From NCBI GenBank assembly GCA_021801125.1, contig JAJYYI010000017.1:97095-161094 (forward strand): 64,000 nucleotides of DNA, given 5' to 3'. Below are positions 47,976 to 58,433 of the stretch, piece after piece. Source of the stretch: Deltaproteobacteria bacterium (lineage in GTDB: Bacteria; Desulfobacterota; Binatia; Binatales; Binataceae). A program made the position numbers and the translations under genes. The number at the start of each line of letters is the position of its first letter. The first letter of the stretch is position 1. Under the pieces are notes generated by a model. It was not told where the DNA came from. It did no database searches and was given only the letters and a program-made list of their open reading frames with translations.

Positions 47976-48875
47976 TTACGCGACGCCAAGGCGTCGTGCC
48001 CATTCCAGCATCTGTTGCGCCAGCTTGGCGTGCGCAGCGTCGACCATAGTTCCCTCGTAAACCGCAACCGCACCGCCGGCACGCGCGCCTTGCTCGACAG
48101 CGGCCAGCAGTCCTTTCCAGCGCTCAATTTCCGTCGCGGAAGGCGAAAAGACCTCGTTGACGATCGGAATATGGGACGGATGGATCAGCAACATTCCGGT
48201 GTATCCCAGTTGCCTGGTGCGAAGCGCTTCGGCGCGAAGCCCGTCCAGATTGCCGATCTCCCACCATCCGCGCCCGCCCAGCGGGAACGGGACCCCGGCC
48301 GCGCGAGCGTCGAGCAGCACCTTGGACAATAGGTAAAGCGCCTCGTGCCCTTCGTCGGTCCAGCCGAAGCCCACCGCCGTTGCAATGTCTCCGCCCTTGC
48401 CGGTGATCGCGCCCATATGCGCGACGCGCGCCGACGCTATGGCCACCTCGTAGGCCAGCCGCAGGCCCTGCGCGGTTTCAAGAAGAGGATCAATCAGAAC
48501 CGTGCCTGGCTCCAAACCGCGGCGCTTTTCGAAAAATCTCAGCAAAATGTCGGCCTCGCGCACCTCGTCGGGCCCGCTGACCTTCGGCATCATCACCGCG
48601 TACAGGCCGGGCACCACGATCTCTTCCAGGTCCTCGTCGGCGAGACCCGAATCGAACCCGTTGATACGCACGAAAAGCGCCGGCCCGCTGCCGCCTAGTC
48701 GCTCGAGCACCGCGCGCACGGTACGCCGCGCTTCTTTCTTTCCGTCAGTCGGGACGGCATCTTCAAGGTCGAAGATCAGTGCGTCGGCGCCATACTTCGG
48801 CGCCTTGAGCATCCGGTCCTCGCGATTCCCGGGCACGAACAGTGCGGACCGTATCGGCCGTGCGCGTGTGTTCAC
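47976..48875 (-). CDS. CitE-like CoA ester lyase (HpcH/HpaI family)
   Basis: 'RSALFVPGNREDRMLKAPKYGADALIFDLEDAVPTDGKKEARRTV', 'GAITGKGGDIATAVGFGWTDEG', 'LLIHPSHIPIVNEVFSPS'. Confidence 0.92.
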   Translation of the reverse strand: MNTRARPIRSALFVPGNREDRMLKAPKYGADALIFDLEDAVPTDGKKEARRTVRAVLERLGGSGPALFVRINGFDSGLADEDLEEIVVPGLYAVMMPKVSGPDEVREADILLRFFEKRRGLEPGTVLIDPLLETAQGLRLAYEVAIASARVAHMGAITGKGGDIATAVGFGWTDEGHEALYLLSKVLLDARAAGVPFPLGGRGWWEIGNLDGLRAEALRTRQLGYTGMLLIHPSHIPIVNEVFSPSATEIERWKGLLAAVEQGARAGGAVAVYEGTMVDAAHAKLAQQMLEWARRLGVA

Positions 48876-49119
48876 AAAAGCAGCCCTCCCTTGCAGCGCG
48901 TAGAGCCCAAAGGCTCAATCGTTAGGTGGCGACTGGCATCCTCAAAGTCAGTCCGTTGCGTTCCATTAGCCAGTTCCGGGTTCGCCCTTCTCCACAGCCA
49001 GCCTGCGCCGGTCCCATCGACCCGCATCTCTCACCCGTTCCCGCAACCGCGTTCGCCCGGCCGGCCCCCTACCCACGTTTAATTATGACTGCTCAGGGAA
49101 GGCAATCCACGAGGCTCGA

Positions 49120-49149
49120 TTGACAAGCCAAAAAAACGCGCCCTAGCAT
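49120..49149 (+). promoter_or_regulatory. Putative sigma70-type promoter (TTGACA-N18-TAGCAT)
   Basis: Consensus -35 TTGACA at 49120-49125 and -10-like TAGCAT at 49144-49149, upstream of the CoA-transferase at 49252. Confidence 0.4.
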
Positions 49150-49251
49150 TAGGGAACGATTCGTCCGTGGCTCGATCGCGCAGCCGCTGGCGCCATGCGC
49201 GACCCGCGCGGGACCGTCAAAAACCGCTTTGTTTTGAGGGAGCACGAACCT

Positions 49252-50511
49252 ATGTCCGAACCACCGTTGCGCGGTCTTAGAGTGGTCGACCTGAGCGACG
49301 ACAAGGGCGCCCTGTGCGGCAAGATATTTGCCGACCTCGGCGCGGATGTGATCAAGCTGGAGCCGCGTGATGGAGCCTCAACCCGGCGGATTCCGCCGTT
49401 TCTCGACGATTCTCCCGGGCCTGATTCAAGCCTGTACTTCCTCGCTTACGAGGCGGGCAAGCGCTCGGCGACGATTGATCTGGAGCGGACGGAAGCGCGG
49501 AAGCTTTTGCGCGCTTTGGCAGCGAAGTCCGATTTCCTGATCGAGTCATTCTCGCCGGGGTACATGGACGCTCTCGGCCTTGGGTTCGAGCAACTAGCCG
49601 CGCTCAATCCGCGTCTGATTTACGTGTCGATCACTCCGTTCGGCGACCTTGGCCCTGGAAGGAATTATCAGAGCGCCGATATCGTGGTCTGGGCCGCGGG
49701 CGGAGCGATGTACATGATGGGCGAGCCGGGACGCGCGCCGTTGCAGATGAGCCTGCCTCAGGCCGGGATCCTGGCCGGCACGGAGGCCACGGTCGCGGCG
49801 CTGCTGGCTTATCACGCGCGGGCGGCTGATGGCCTCGGACAGCGGGTCGTGGTCAATATGCAAGCTTGCGTGGCCTGGATGCTCATGAACGAGCAGGCGA
49901 TGCCGGTCTTTCACGGGGCGCATCTGGAGCGTTCCGGCCGCCGTTACCAGTTCGGCTTTATCAACCGCAGGCTGCTGTTTCGCTGTGCCGACGGGTTTGT
50001 CTCTGCCTTGGTCATCGGTGGGCCGTTAGGAGCACCTTCGACGCGGGCGCTCATCGAGTGGATGGCGGAAAAGGGCTCGGCCAGCGGCTGGATGGTCAGC
50101 GTCGATTGGTCTGCGTGGGTGCCGGGTTACTTCATGGAAGCGACCGATGACGAACTGGCCCGCGTAGCGGAGCTTGAAGATTCCATCGAGCGCTTCTTTA
50201 TGGGAATGACCAAGCAGGAGATCTATGCCGAGGGGGTTAAACGGCGCATTCTGCTCGCGCCGGTCTACAACGTCGCTGAAATTGCGGCCGATGAGCAACT
50301 TGAAGCGCGCCAGTTCTTCGCTAAAGTCGTCAACGGCGTGTTGAATCGAACCCTGGTCTTGCCCGGCCCGTTCGCGCGTTTTTCGCTGACGCCGCTAGAT
50401 CCCGCTGCCAGACCACCGACGCTTGGAGAGCATAATGCTCAAATATATGGCGAGTTGCTGGGGCTGAACGCCGCGGAGATCGCGCGCCTGCGCGCGCGCA
50501 AAGCCATTTAA
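49252..50511 (+). CDS. CaiB/BaiF family-III CoA-transferase
   Basis: 'LRGLRVVDLSDDKGALCGKIFADLGADVIKLEPRDG', 'YEAGKRSATIDLERTEARKLL'. Confidence 0.93.
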   Translation: MSEPPLRGLRVVDLSDDKGALCGKIFADLGADVIKLEPRDGASTRRIPPFLDDSPGPDSSLYFLAYEAGKRSATIDLERTEARKLLRALAAKSDFLIESFSPGYMDALGLGFEQLAALNPRLIYVSITPFGDLGPGRNYQSADIVVWAAGGAMYMMGEPGRAPLQMSLPQAGILAGTEATVAALLAYHARAADGLGQRVVVNMQACVAWMLMNEQAMPVFHGAHLERSGRRYQFGFINRRLLFRCADGFVSALVIGGPLGAPSTRALIEWMAEKGSASGWMVSVDWSAWVPGYFMEATDDELARVAELEDSIERFFMGMTKQEIYAEGVKRRILLAPVYNVAEIAADEQLEARQFFAKVVNGVLNRTLVLPGPFARFSLTPLDPAARPPTLGEHNAQIYGELLGLNAAEIARLRARKAI

Positions 50512-50635
50512 TTTTTCGATGGCAGATAGGACCGGGCGCGGACAAAGAGCGCGCTGCCCAACGGACTCTCGTTGGGCACCACGTAACCGATAGCCGCGCG
50601 ACACGCCCGGCTGCAAAGGACCATCCGGAGAGTCG

Positions 50636-51853
50636 ATGAGACGTTACGCGCTAGAAGGCCTCAAGGTCTGTGACTTTAGCTGGGTCGGCGTCGGCCCTGT
50701 ATCAACGAAGTACTTGGCGGACAACGGCGCCGATGTCATCCGGATCGAATCGGCGACCCATCCAGATGTGCTGCGCATGGCGCCGCCGTGGAAAGACGGT
50801 GTCCCAGGCGTGAATCGCAGTCAGTTCTTCGCCAGCTACAACACCTCGAAAAGGAGTTTGGCGCTGGATCTGAGCCGGCCGCAGGCAAGGGAGATAGCGC
50901 TTAAGCTTGTCGGCTGGGCGGACGTGGTGGTCGAGAGCTTTACTCCTCGCGTGCTTCGCCGGTACGGCCTTGACTACGAGTCTTTGCGTAAATTCAAACC
51001 GGATTTGGTGATGCTCTCGACATGCCTTCAGGGGCAGACCGGCCCGCGTGCCGAGTTCCCGGGCTTCGGCCAGCTGATGTCAGGACTGTCCGGCTTCTAT
51101 TACATCAGCGGTTATTCCGAAGACTCGCCGTGTCCACCATACGGTGCATATACGGATTTCGTCGCCACGCGCTTTGTCGCAATTTCTCTGCTCGCGGCCC
51201 TGGCTAATCGCCAGCGCACCGGTCGCGGCCAGTACATCGATGTGTCGCAGTACGAAGCGTCGCTGCATAACCTCGCGCCGGCGATTATTGATTACTTCGC
51301 GACCGGCCGTGTTCTAAAAGCCCAGGCCAACCGCTCAGGGCGCTACGCCCCGCATGGAGCCTATCGATGCGCCGACGAATCCGGCCACGAGCGCTGGATA
51401 GCCCTCGCGGTCGCCAACGACGCCCAATGGCAAGGCCTGATGAAAGTGCTCGGCGTCTCCGAAGGAGAACCACGCTTCGCCACGATGAGCGGCAGGTTGG
51501 AAGCTGCCGACGAGTTGGATCGTTTCATCGGCGCTCTCACGCGCGGATGGCACACCGAGGACCTGGTTGCCGCGCTTCAATCTCATGGCGTACCGGCCTA
51601 TCAGGTGCAAAGCTGCACGGACCTGCATGCCGATCCGAACCTGGAAGCCTTCGGCTTTTGGTACTGGCTGGACCATAAGGAGATGGGGCCGTCACCGTAC
51701 GAAGGATTGCAACATCGCCTGAGCCGAACGCCGGGCGAACTCAAAAGCCCGGCCCCGCTCTTAGGAGAGCACACCGATGACGTGCTGCGCGGCGTGTTGG
51801 GGCTTAGTCCTGACGAGATCGAGGAGTTGAAGCGAGAGCAGGTCTTGCTTTAA
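50636..51853 (+). CDS. CaiB/BaiF family-III CoA-transferase
   Basis: 'LEGLKVCDFSWVGVGPVSTKYLADNGADVIRIES', 'NTSKRSLALDLSRPQAREIALKLVGWADVVVESFTPRVL'. Confidence 0.93.
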   Translation: MRRYALEGLKVCDFSWVGVGPVSTKYLADNGADVIRIESATHPDVLRMAPPWKDGVPGVNRSQFFASYNTSKRSLALDLSRPQAREIALKLVGWADVVVESFTPRVLRRYGLDYESLRKFKPDLVMLSTCLQGQTGPRAEFPGFGQLMSGLSGFYYISGYSEDSPCPPYGAYTDFVATRFVAISLLAALANRQRTGRGQYIDVSQYEASLHNLAPAIIDYFATGRVLKAQANRSGRYAPHGAYRCADESGHERWIALAVANDAQWQGLMKVLGVSEGEPRFATMSGRLEAADELDRFIGALTRGWHTEDLVAALQSHGVPAYQVQSCTDLHADPNLEAFGFWYWLDHKEMGPSPYEGLQHRLSRTPGELKSPAPLLGEHTDDVLRGVLGLSPDEIEELKREQVLL

Positions 51854-51866
51854 CAACGCGGCGCGA

Positions 51867-53111
51867 TTAGCGCCGAACATCCTTCGAGCCAGCCGCACGG
51901 CGCGCTTCCGCCGGCGTGAGAATCAGCCTTGGAACTTCCTGGCCCCGTCTGGCCGCGTCCGCCGCTACCGCGCTCACACCGGCCTGAACCCATCGCTGGA
52001 AAAGCGGCACGCGCCTAACGTCGGCTCCTTGCGCGAGCATCTCGGCCGCCGCGACGGCCCATTGCGCCGCCTCGCTGCGGTTGGCGCGTATCAGATAGTA
52101 CGCGCTGTCTTCGAGGTAGCGCCTGGCGGCGGCTCTCCTTTCGTCTCTTAGGAGGTGCTCCAGCGCGCGTTCAAGGATTTGCGCTATCCGATCCTGTTGC
52201 TGCACGCCGCTCAGGACGAGCGGGCTTTGCCGCACCCGCTCGATTTCCTCGGCAAAGGACTCAAGCTCGTCCTTGGGAGGGATGAAGGCCGCCATCACCG
52301 GTTCGTCCAGAAGCGCTGGCGCTGGTGTTACGTCAAGCGCGCCGGCCAACTCTTGATACACCGGATGTTCGATATGAGGGGGCACAGCTCCGGCAACGAA
52401 CTCCGCGCGCACCTGCAGGAACTTTCCCACTGCGGCGCGCTCGGTCTCCGCAGTTCGTCGATAGGCCTCGCAAAGGATGAAATCGGCGAGCTTCGCGGCC
52501 GCGTCAACCAACCGCATGCCCGACTCCCGTTCAACCTCGGCGCGCTCTTCACGAAGCTGGCGGCGCGAAAGTCTGCTCGACATCATCGCGCGCAGGCCGC
52601 GTCTTTCGGAGACGATGCCCCAAAGCCGGCGCACCCCGCCTTCTGGCTGCTCTTTTAACAGCCACACGATGCGCTCGCCGTTGGCATCAAAGGGCGAAAG
52701 CATCGCGGAAAGCCCTGAATATTCGTCAGAGCGTACCGCCCGTGCCAGCTGGCCTTCAATTGTCGCAACCGGTTGCGCCGGGCCGGGGCGATCAGGTGAC
52801 GGCGTCCCCGCGCCAAACGGCGACGTTTCGTGCCGCACACCGTGCTGGCGCAGCTTGAACAAGGCGCGCTTGGCGGCGCGGCGGGTCGCACCGTGAGCCG
52901 CCCCAGCGATCTCGTTTAGCAATTTCGCTGCGCTATCTGACGGTATATCGCCCAGGACTGTGGCCACCACCAAGTCCGAGGCTTTGCCGGTTTCGCGGAT
53001 CTCACGAAGTCGCGCGACCGCCGCTTCGGGCGCAGCGCCGGGGTCGGCTCCTTGCCGCTTGAGCTCGGCCGCAAGAGCAACTGCTTTCTGGTCGGGCTCT
53101 ATCGGATCCAC
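51867..53111 (-). CDS. Hypothetical alpha-helical protein (HEAT-like)
   Basis: 414-aa ORF running the length of the gap; helical Ala/Arg/Glu-rich; no family recognised. Confidence 0.6.
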   Translation of the reverse strand: MDPIEPDQKAVALAAELKRQGADPGAAPEAAVARLREIRETGKASDLVVATVLGDIPSDSAAKLLNEIAGAAHGATRRAAKRALFKLRQHGVRHETSPFGAGTPSPDRPGPAQPVATIEGQLARAVRSDEYSGLSAMLSPFDANGERIVWLLKEQPEGGVRRLWGIVSERRGLRAMMSSRLSRRQLREERAEVERESGMRLVDAAAKLADFILCEAYRRTAETERAAVGKFLQVRAEFVAGAVPPHIEHPVYQELAGALDVTPAPALLDEPVMAAFIPPKDELESFAEEIERVRQSPLVLSGVQQQDRIAQILERALEHLLRDERRAAARRYLEDSAYYLIRANRSEAAQWAVAAAEMLAQGADVRRVPLFQRWVQAGVSAVAADAARRGQEVPRLILTPAEARRAAGSKDVRR

Positions 53112-53418
53112 TTAAATTAAATCTCGCTAGTTGGCATGGTCATAAAGGCTCGCGCATGCGAAAAATCCTAAGCATATTTCGCCCGCTCGGCTGGCGGGCG
53201 GCTCGCGAGCGCCAACGAACGCAACCTAAACTACCCGCTCCCGCGCTGATTTTAGCGAATCGGCGAAGCGAATCGCGCTACGAGGACAACGCCGTTCACG
53301 GCCTCGCCGCTGTCTGATTGTCAACTTTTTTGCCTCGCGCCGCAATCGCTATTAGACGAAGCACCGGTCATTTTTTAAGAAGTAACCACGCCCGCGGGCG
53401 CGGCAAAAAAGGGCAAGG

Positions 53419-54426
53419 CTAATAGCCGAGGGCGATATTCACCTGATTCAACAGGGGCTCGCCGGCGACGAAGCGGCGTAGATTTTCTGCCAAAAGCTCG
53501 CACGCCCGCTCAACGTAGCCGCGGAATGAACCGGCGATATGCGGCGTCAGGATGGCGTGCTCGAATTCCCAAAGCGGACTCTCCGGTTCTAACGGTTCGC
53601 GCTCAAAGACGTCGAGGCCGACGCCACCTAAACGCCCTTCGCGCAGCGCCGCGATCATCGCCTCTTGGTCGATCACGTCGCCGCGTCCAACGTTGACCAG
53701 ATAGGCGCCCGCTTTTATAGCTGTGAATTCGCGTGCGCCGATAAAATGCCGCGTATGGGGAGTTTGCGGCAGCGTCACCACAACGAAATCGCTCCGCGCG
53801 AGCATCTCAGCCCGTTCTTCGGGGCCGAAAAATTGCTCGGGTAGCAACCCCTGCGGGTCTCCCGTCCCGGCTAGAGACCAACCCGTGTCGGTATGCTGTT
53901 GGGGCACCCGCTTGAGCGCGAGAACCCTCATTCCAAAAGCCTGCGCCAACCGAGCGATCTCGCGACCGAGCGAGCCGTATCCCACGATTCCAATCGTCGC
54001 CCCGCGCAGCTCGCGAACGTTGTCCATGAACGGCTGACGCCTAAGCCAGGTGCGGTTTGACTGAGCGCGGGCGGTCAGGTGAAACCGATGAACGTACGTC
54101 AGAATTGAGCCGAGCGTGTACTGAGCGATCGCCGCGGAGTGGATGCCGCTGCTCGTGGTAACCAGCAGGGACCGATACTCAGACGGCTCCTTCATAACCT
54201 GGTCGGCGCCGGCGGTCAACAGATGAATCCATCGAAGGCGCGGCGATAGCCTGCCGACGTTTTCAGGGACGCGAAACGTCATCAGCACCTCGCATCCGGC
54301 GCGCACCATCGCGGTCATCTCCTCCACCGAGCCGCATTGCCGGTCGGCAACCTCGGCGCCGGGCGCGGCGGCGAGCAGGAGCTTCCGTTGAGCGGGCGTG
54401 AGCGCCACCGTTGAGACGATTTTCAT
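53419..54426 (-). CDS. D-2-hydroxyacid dehydrogenase
   Basis: 'LRGATIGIVGYGSLGREIARLAQAFGM', 'LVNVGRGDVIDQEAMIAALREGRLGGVGLDVFEREPL'. Confidence 0.93.
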   Translation of the reverse strand: MKIVSTVALTPAQRKLLLAAAPGAEVADRQCGSVEEMTAMVRAGCEVLMTFRVPENVGRLSPRLRWIHLLTAGADQVMKEPSEYRSLLVTTSSGIHSAAIAQYTLGSILTYVHRFHLTARAQSNRTWLRRQPFMDNVRELRGATIGIVGYGSLGREIARLAQAFGMRVLALKRVPQQHTDTGWSLAGTGDPQGLLPEQFFGPEERAEMLARSDFVVVTLPQTPHTRHFIGAREFTAIKAGAYLVNVGRGDVIDQEAMIAALREGRLGGVGLDVFEREPLEPESPLWEFEHAILTPHIAGSFRGYVERACELLAENLRRFVAGEPLLNQVNIALGY

Positions 54427-54829
54427 ACCGCACTCCTGACGCCCTGGATGTGCATCCGCTAGCCCTTCGCCCGACCGCAAGCGAGCCTCCTTGCGCGCGC
54501 CTTGTCGGGCATCAGGGGCAATGTTTATACTGATAGCGACGCACTTCGCTGGCAAGACGGAGGGTACGAGCTAGGATCGCCGGCAAAGGTGATTTCGATT
54601 TGGCACGTAAAGTTTTTGCAAAACAGGACGCTTTTTTATTGGCCTCCAAATGCTCGGGTCAAACCAGGCGCTCGCAATGCACTGGCGTGAATCAGCGATG
54701 GCCTTGACCTATCCGCGCCGGACATTTCCCGGCTAAACTTACCGACGATCTTTCGCGACTTCGGGCGATCTTTGAATCGCACCGGTCGGAGTTCGACGTC
54801 TGCTGCGGGAAGCGGCACCACGTATAAAA

Positions 54830-57800
54830 TTGCGCAGAAGTATCAGAGAAGCGGTAGAAGAGCTTAAGGCTCGGCTGGAACGGGCCGAAACGCGGCGTTT
54901 TTCGATAAGCGGCCTCAAGGGAGCGGCTTTCGCCCTGCTGGCACGTGAGGCGGTGCTCGCGCTCGAGCGGCCGATTCTCGCCGTCACCCCGAGCGTGCGC
55001 GAGGCCGAGACCCTGGCCGGCGAAATCGCTCTATTCATGGGCGAGAGTCCGGAAACCGAGGCCCTGCAGCGCACGATACATCTTCTGCCCGGTTGGGAGA
55101 CCGCCCCGCTCGCACAGGTTTCCCCTTCGGTGGATACCCAGGCCACGCAGTTCGCCGTGCTTCTCGCGCTGTTGCGCGGACGTCGTCCGCTGGTAGTCAC
55201 TTCCGTCGAAGCGGTGATGACCAAGACGCTGCCGCGGTCGAATTTCACGGCCTCGCTGATGCGGATTTCATCGGGCGACCGGATTGACCTGGAAGTGCTG
55301 CTAGAGGCTCTGGCGGAGGCCGGATATCAACGCGCGCCGCAGGTTGAGGAGCTTGGCGACCTCAGCGTGCGCGGCGGTATCGTCGACGTCTTCTCGCCGG
55401 CGCATACGCGGCCCTTCCGACTCGAACTCGACGGCGAAACGGTGGCCTCGCTGCGCAGCTTCGACCTCGCCACCCAACGCTCGCAGGCGCGGATCGAGGA
55501 AGTTCTCGTAACGCCGGCGCGCTACGTTCCCGCCAAAGCTCTTAAGCAGCGCAAACTTCATGACCGCGTCGGGATGCGCGCGGCCGAGATCGGCATGCTC
55601 AGGAAAGAGCTTGCGGAAATCAACGAAGCCCTGGAGAACGGCCTGCTGTTCCCCGGCGCGGAGCTTCTGCTGCCGTACGTTTACCCGGCCGGACTGGATT
55701 CGCTTTTCGCTTACCTGCCCGAGGATACCTTGGTCTGGATGCATGAGGCGGGGCGCGTGATGGCCGAGGCGCAAAAATTTGCCGAGCGCGTCGCGCAGGA
55801 GGCGCAGCGCTGCCAAGGTGTGCCGGCCTTTTATCCCAAACCGGAGTTGTTGTACCTCTCCCCCGCCGAGTTAGAGCAGGCGCTGGACCGCCTACCGACG
55901 GTCCAGGTTAACTCGTTGATCACGGTCGCGGCGCCGCGCGAGGGCTACGCCACGCCGGTCGAGGTTGCATGCAAACCCAGCCTCAAGCTCACCGATGCAA
56001 CCGAGGAGAGCCGCAAAGTACCGTCGTTCGCGCCGCTGGTCGCCGAACTGCAGCAGATTCAGCGAGCGCAGGGTCGCGCGGTAATGGTGGTCGAAGGGCA
56101 AAACCAAGCCGCGCGGCTGCGCCGCCATCTTGAGGCTTACGATATAAATGTCAACACCAATCTTCTACGCTTCAGCGACCTTTTCGACCTTGCCGACTGC
56201 CGCCCGGTAATTTTGTGCGGCGAGATCGGCGCCGGCTGCGCCCTAGAGCTGGACGGCATCTATATTTATAGTGAGGAGGATCTTTTCGGCGAACCGCGAG
56301 TTCGTCGGCGCGCTCGCCCTTCCACAAAGGGGCTTCTCACCAGCCTGACCGAGCTGACGCCCGGCACTCACGTGGTTCATCTGGATCACGGGATCGGGAT
56401 CTACCGCGGTTTGACCCATCTGAAGGTCAGCGACGCCGAGGGCGATTTCTTGAACATTGCGTACGCCGACGACAACACGCTCTACGTGCCCGTTGAGCGA
56501 ATCAACCTGGTGCAGCGTTATGTCGGGGGCGACGGCAATCAGCCCAAGCTCGACCGCCTCGGCAGCGGCTCATGGGAAAAGGTCAAGCGCCGAACCAAGC
56601 AGGCGCTGCTCGCGATGGCGGCCGAGCTGTTGGAGGTGCACGCTGCGCGCGAGGTCGAGGAGGGCTATACCTTCGCGCCACCGTCGGGCAACGAGTACGA
56701 AGCCTTCGTGAACCGGTTCGAGTTCGAGGAAACGCCCGATCAGCAGGCGGCGATCGACGACGTGATTGCCGATTTGACCAGAGCCAAGCCGATGGACCGC
56801 CTGATTTGCGGCGACGCGGGCTTTGGCAAGACCGAGGTTGCGCTGCGGGCGGCCTTTATTGCCGCGATGGAGGGCTTGCAGGTCGCGATGCTTGCGCCGA
56901 CCACGGTGCTTGCTCAGCAGCATTTCAACAACTTCGTCAAGCGGTTCAAAGGCTTCCCAGTGCAAATCGGGATGTTGTCGCGATTCGTCAGTCCCAAGGA
57001 AACCAAGGCCGTGCTCGAAGACCTCAAGAGCGGGCGACTCGATATCGTGGTGGGAACTCATCGCCTGCTGCAAAGCGACGTTCAGTTCAAGCGACTGGGT
57101 CTGCTGATCATCGATGAAGAACAGCGTTTCGGCGTGCGGCACAAAGAGCGAATCAAGAAGATGCGCAAGCTGGTCGACGTGCTGACCCTGGCCGCCACGC
57201 CAATTCCGCGCACGCTGCAAATGGCGATGATCGGGATCCGCGACCTTTCGGTGATACAGACGCCGCCGATCGACCGCCAGGCCGTGCGCACGTTCGTCGC
57301 TCACTTCGACGACGGCCTGATTCGCGAAGCGGTGCTGCGAGAATTGAACCGCGGCGGGCAGGTGTTCTTCGTTCACAACCGCGTGGAGAACATACACTTT
57401 ATCGCGCGCCATCTGCGCTCCTTGCTGCCCGAAGCGAAGATCGCTGTGGCCCACGGACAGATGGCCGAGGATGAACTCGAGCAGATAATGAGCGACTTCG
57501 TGGCCAATAAGGTCAATCTGCTCGTGTGCTCCGCGATAATTGAATCCGGCCTCGATATTCCGAACGCAAATACGATCATCATTAACCGCGCTGATCATTT
57601 CGGCCTGTCCCAACTTTACCAATTGCGCGGGCGCGTCGGCCGGTCGCGCAACAAGGCTTATGCTTATCTCTTGATCCCCGGCGAGCATCTGATCACGCGC
57701 GAAGCCAAACGCAGAATCGAGCTTTTTTGCGATCTGGACGAACTCGGCAGCGGCTTCAAGGTTGCCCTGCACGACCTCGAATTGCGCGGAGCCGGCAATT

Positions 57801-58405
57801 TGCTCGGCAGCGAGCAGTCTGGAAATGTCGCGGCGGTTGGGTTCGAATTGTACATGGAGATGCTCGAGCAGGCGGTCAACGAATTGCGCGGGAGGCCGTC
57901 GCGCGCCGAAGTCGAGCCGGAGCTTCAACTTGGCGTGCCCGCTTATATCCCGCAGGCCTTTGTCGCGAATGAAAGCGAACGCCTAGTGATCTACCGGCGC
58001 CTGGCCCGCGCCGAGTCCGCTGAGGAACTGGACGAGTTGCGCGCGGAAATGCGCGACCGTTTCGGTCCGCTGCCGACGCTGGTCGAAAATCTGGTGCGCG
58101 TAATGAATCTGCGCCGGCGCATGCGGGTGCTGATGATCGTGAGCGCCCACACGCGACGGGGTACAATCGAATTCAGGTTTCATCAGCTGGCGCCCGTCGA
58201 TGGCGAGCGCTTGGCGGCCTTCGTGAACAGCAACCGGCGCCGCCTGCGGCTGACACCGGATTTGAAGCTAAGCGCGCAGGTCGAAAATCGGAGCTATGAA
58301 GGGCTCTTCGACGAGCTGGAAACGCTGCTCGACGCGGTTGAGCGCTGCACTACCGCCTCGACTGTCGAGAAGCCGGCCAACGGAGACCGCGGCTATTTAC
58401 ACTAG
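54830..58405 (+). CDS. mfd: Transcription-repair coupling factor Mfd
   Basis: CarD-like/RID 'PGTHVVHLDHGIGIYRGL'; helicase motifs 'RLICGDAGFGKTEVALRAAF', 'IIDEEQRFGVRHKERIKKM', 'QLYQLRGRVGRSRNKAYAYLL'. Confidence 0.98.
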   Translation: MRRSIREAVEELKARLERAETRRFSISGLKGAAFALLAREAVLALERPILAVTPSVREAETLAGEIALFMGESPETEALQRTIHLLPGWETAPLAQVSPSVDTQATQFAVLLALLRGRRPLVVTSVEAVMTKTLPRSNFTASLMRISSGDRIDLEVLLEALAEAGYQRAPQVEELGDLSVRGGIVDVFSPAHTRPFRLELDGETVASLRSFDLATQRSQARIEEVLVTPARYVPAKALKQRKLHDRVGMRAAEIGMLRKELAEINEALENGLLFPGAELLLPYVYPAGLDSLFAYLPEDTLVWMHEAGRVMAEAQKFAERVAQEAQRCQGVPAFYPKPELLYLSPAELEQALDRLPTVQVNSLITVAAPREGYATPVEVACKPSLKLTDATEESRKVPSFAPLVAELQQIQRAQGRAVMVVEGQNQAARLRRHLEAYDINVNTNLLRFSDLFDLADCRPVILCGEIGAGCALELDGIYIYSEEDLFGEPRVRRRARPSTKGLLTSLTELTPGTHVVHLDHGIGIYRGLTHLKVSDAEGDFLNIAYADDNTLYVPVERINLVQRYVGGDGNQPKLDRLGSGSWEKVKRRTKQALLAMAAELLEVHAAREVEEGYTFAPPSGNEYEAFVNRFEFEETPDQQAAIDDVIADLTRAKPMDRLICGDAGFGKTEVALRAAFIAAMEGLQVAMLAPTTVLAQQHFNNFVKRFKGFPVQIGMLSRFVSPKETKAVLEDLKSGRLDIVVGTHRLLQSDVQFKRLGLLIIDEEQRFGVRHKERIKKMRKLVDVLTLAATPIPRTLQMAMIGIRDLSVIQTPPIDRQAVRTFVAHFDDGLIREAVLRELNRGGQVFFVHNRVENIHFIARHLRSLLPEAKIAVAHGQMAEDELEQIMSDFVANKVNLLVCSAIIESGLDIPNANTIIINRADHFGLSQLYQLRGRVGRSRNKAYAYLLIPGEHLITREAKRRIELFCDLDELGSGFKVALHDLELRGAGNLLGSEQSGNVAAVGFELYMEMLEQAVNELRGRPSRAEVEPELQLGVPAYIPQAFVANESERLVIYRRLARAESAEELDELRAEMRDRFGPLPTLVENLVRVMNLRRRMRVLMIVSAHTRRGTIEFRFHQLAPVDGERLAAFVNSNRRRLRLTPDLKLSAQVENRSYEGLFDELETLLDAVERCTTASTVEKPANGDRGYLH

Positions 58406-58433
58406 CGCGCGCATACTCGCAGGAGGACACGCA

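Noticed and set aside
53389-53400. Palindrome CGCCCGCGGGCG with nearby A/T runs
   Set aside because: 12-bp GC palindrome in high-GC DNA without a properly placed U-tract; not a convincing terminator
56570-57928. 452-aa minus-strand ORF
   Set aside because: Lies entirely antisense to mfd, whose helicase motifs are unambiguous; typical high-GC mirror ORF
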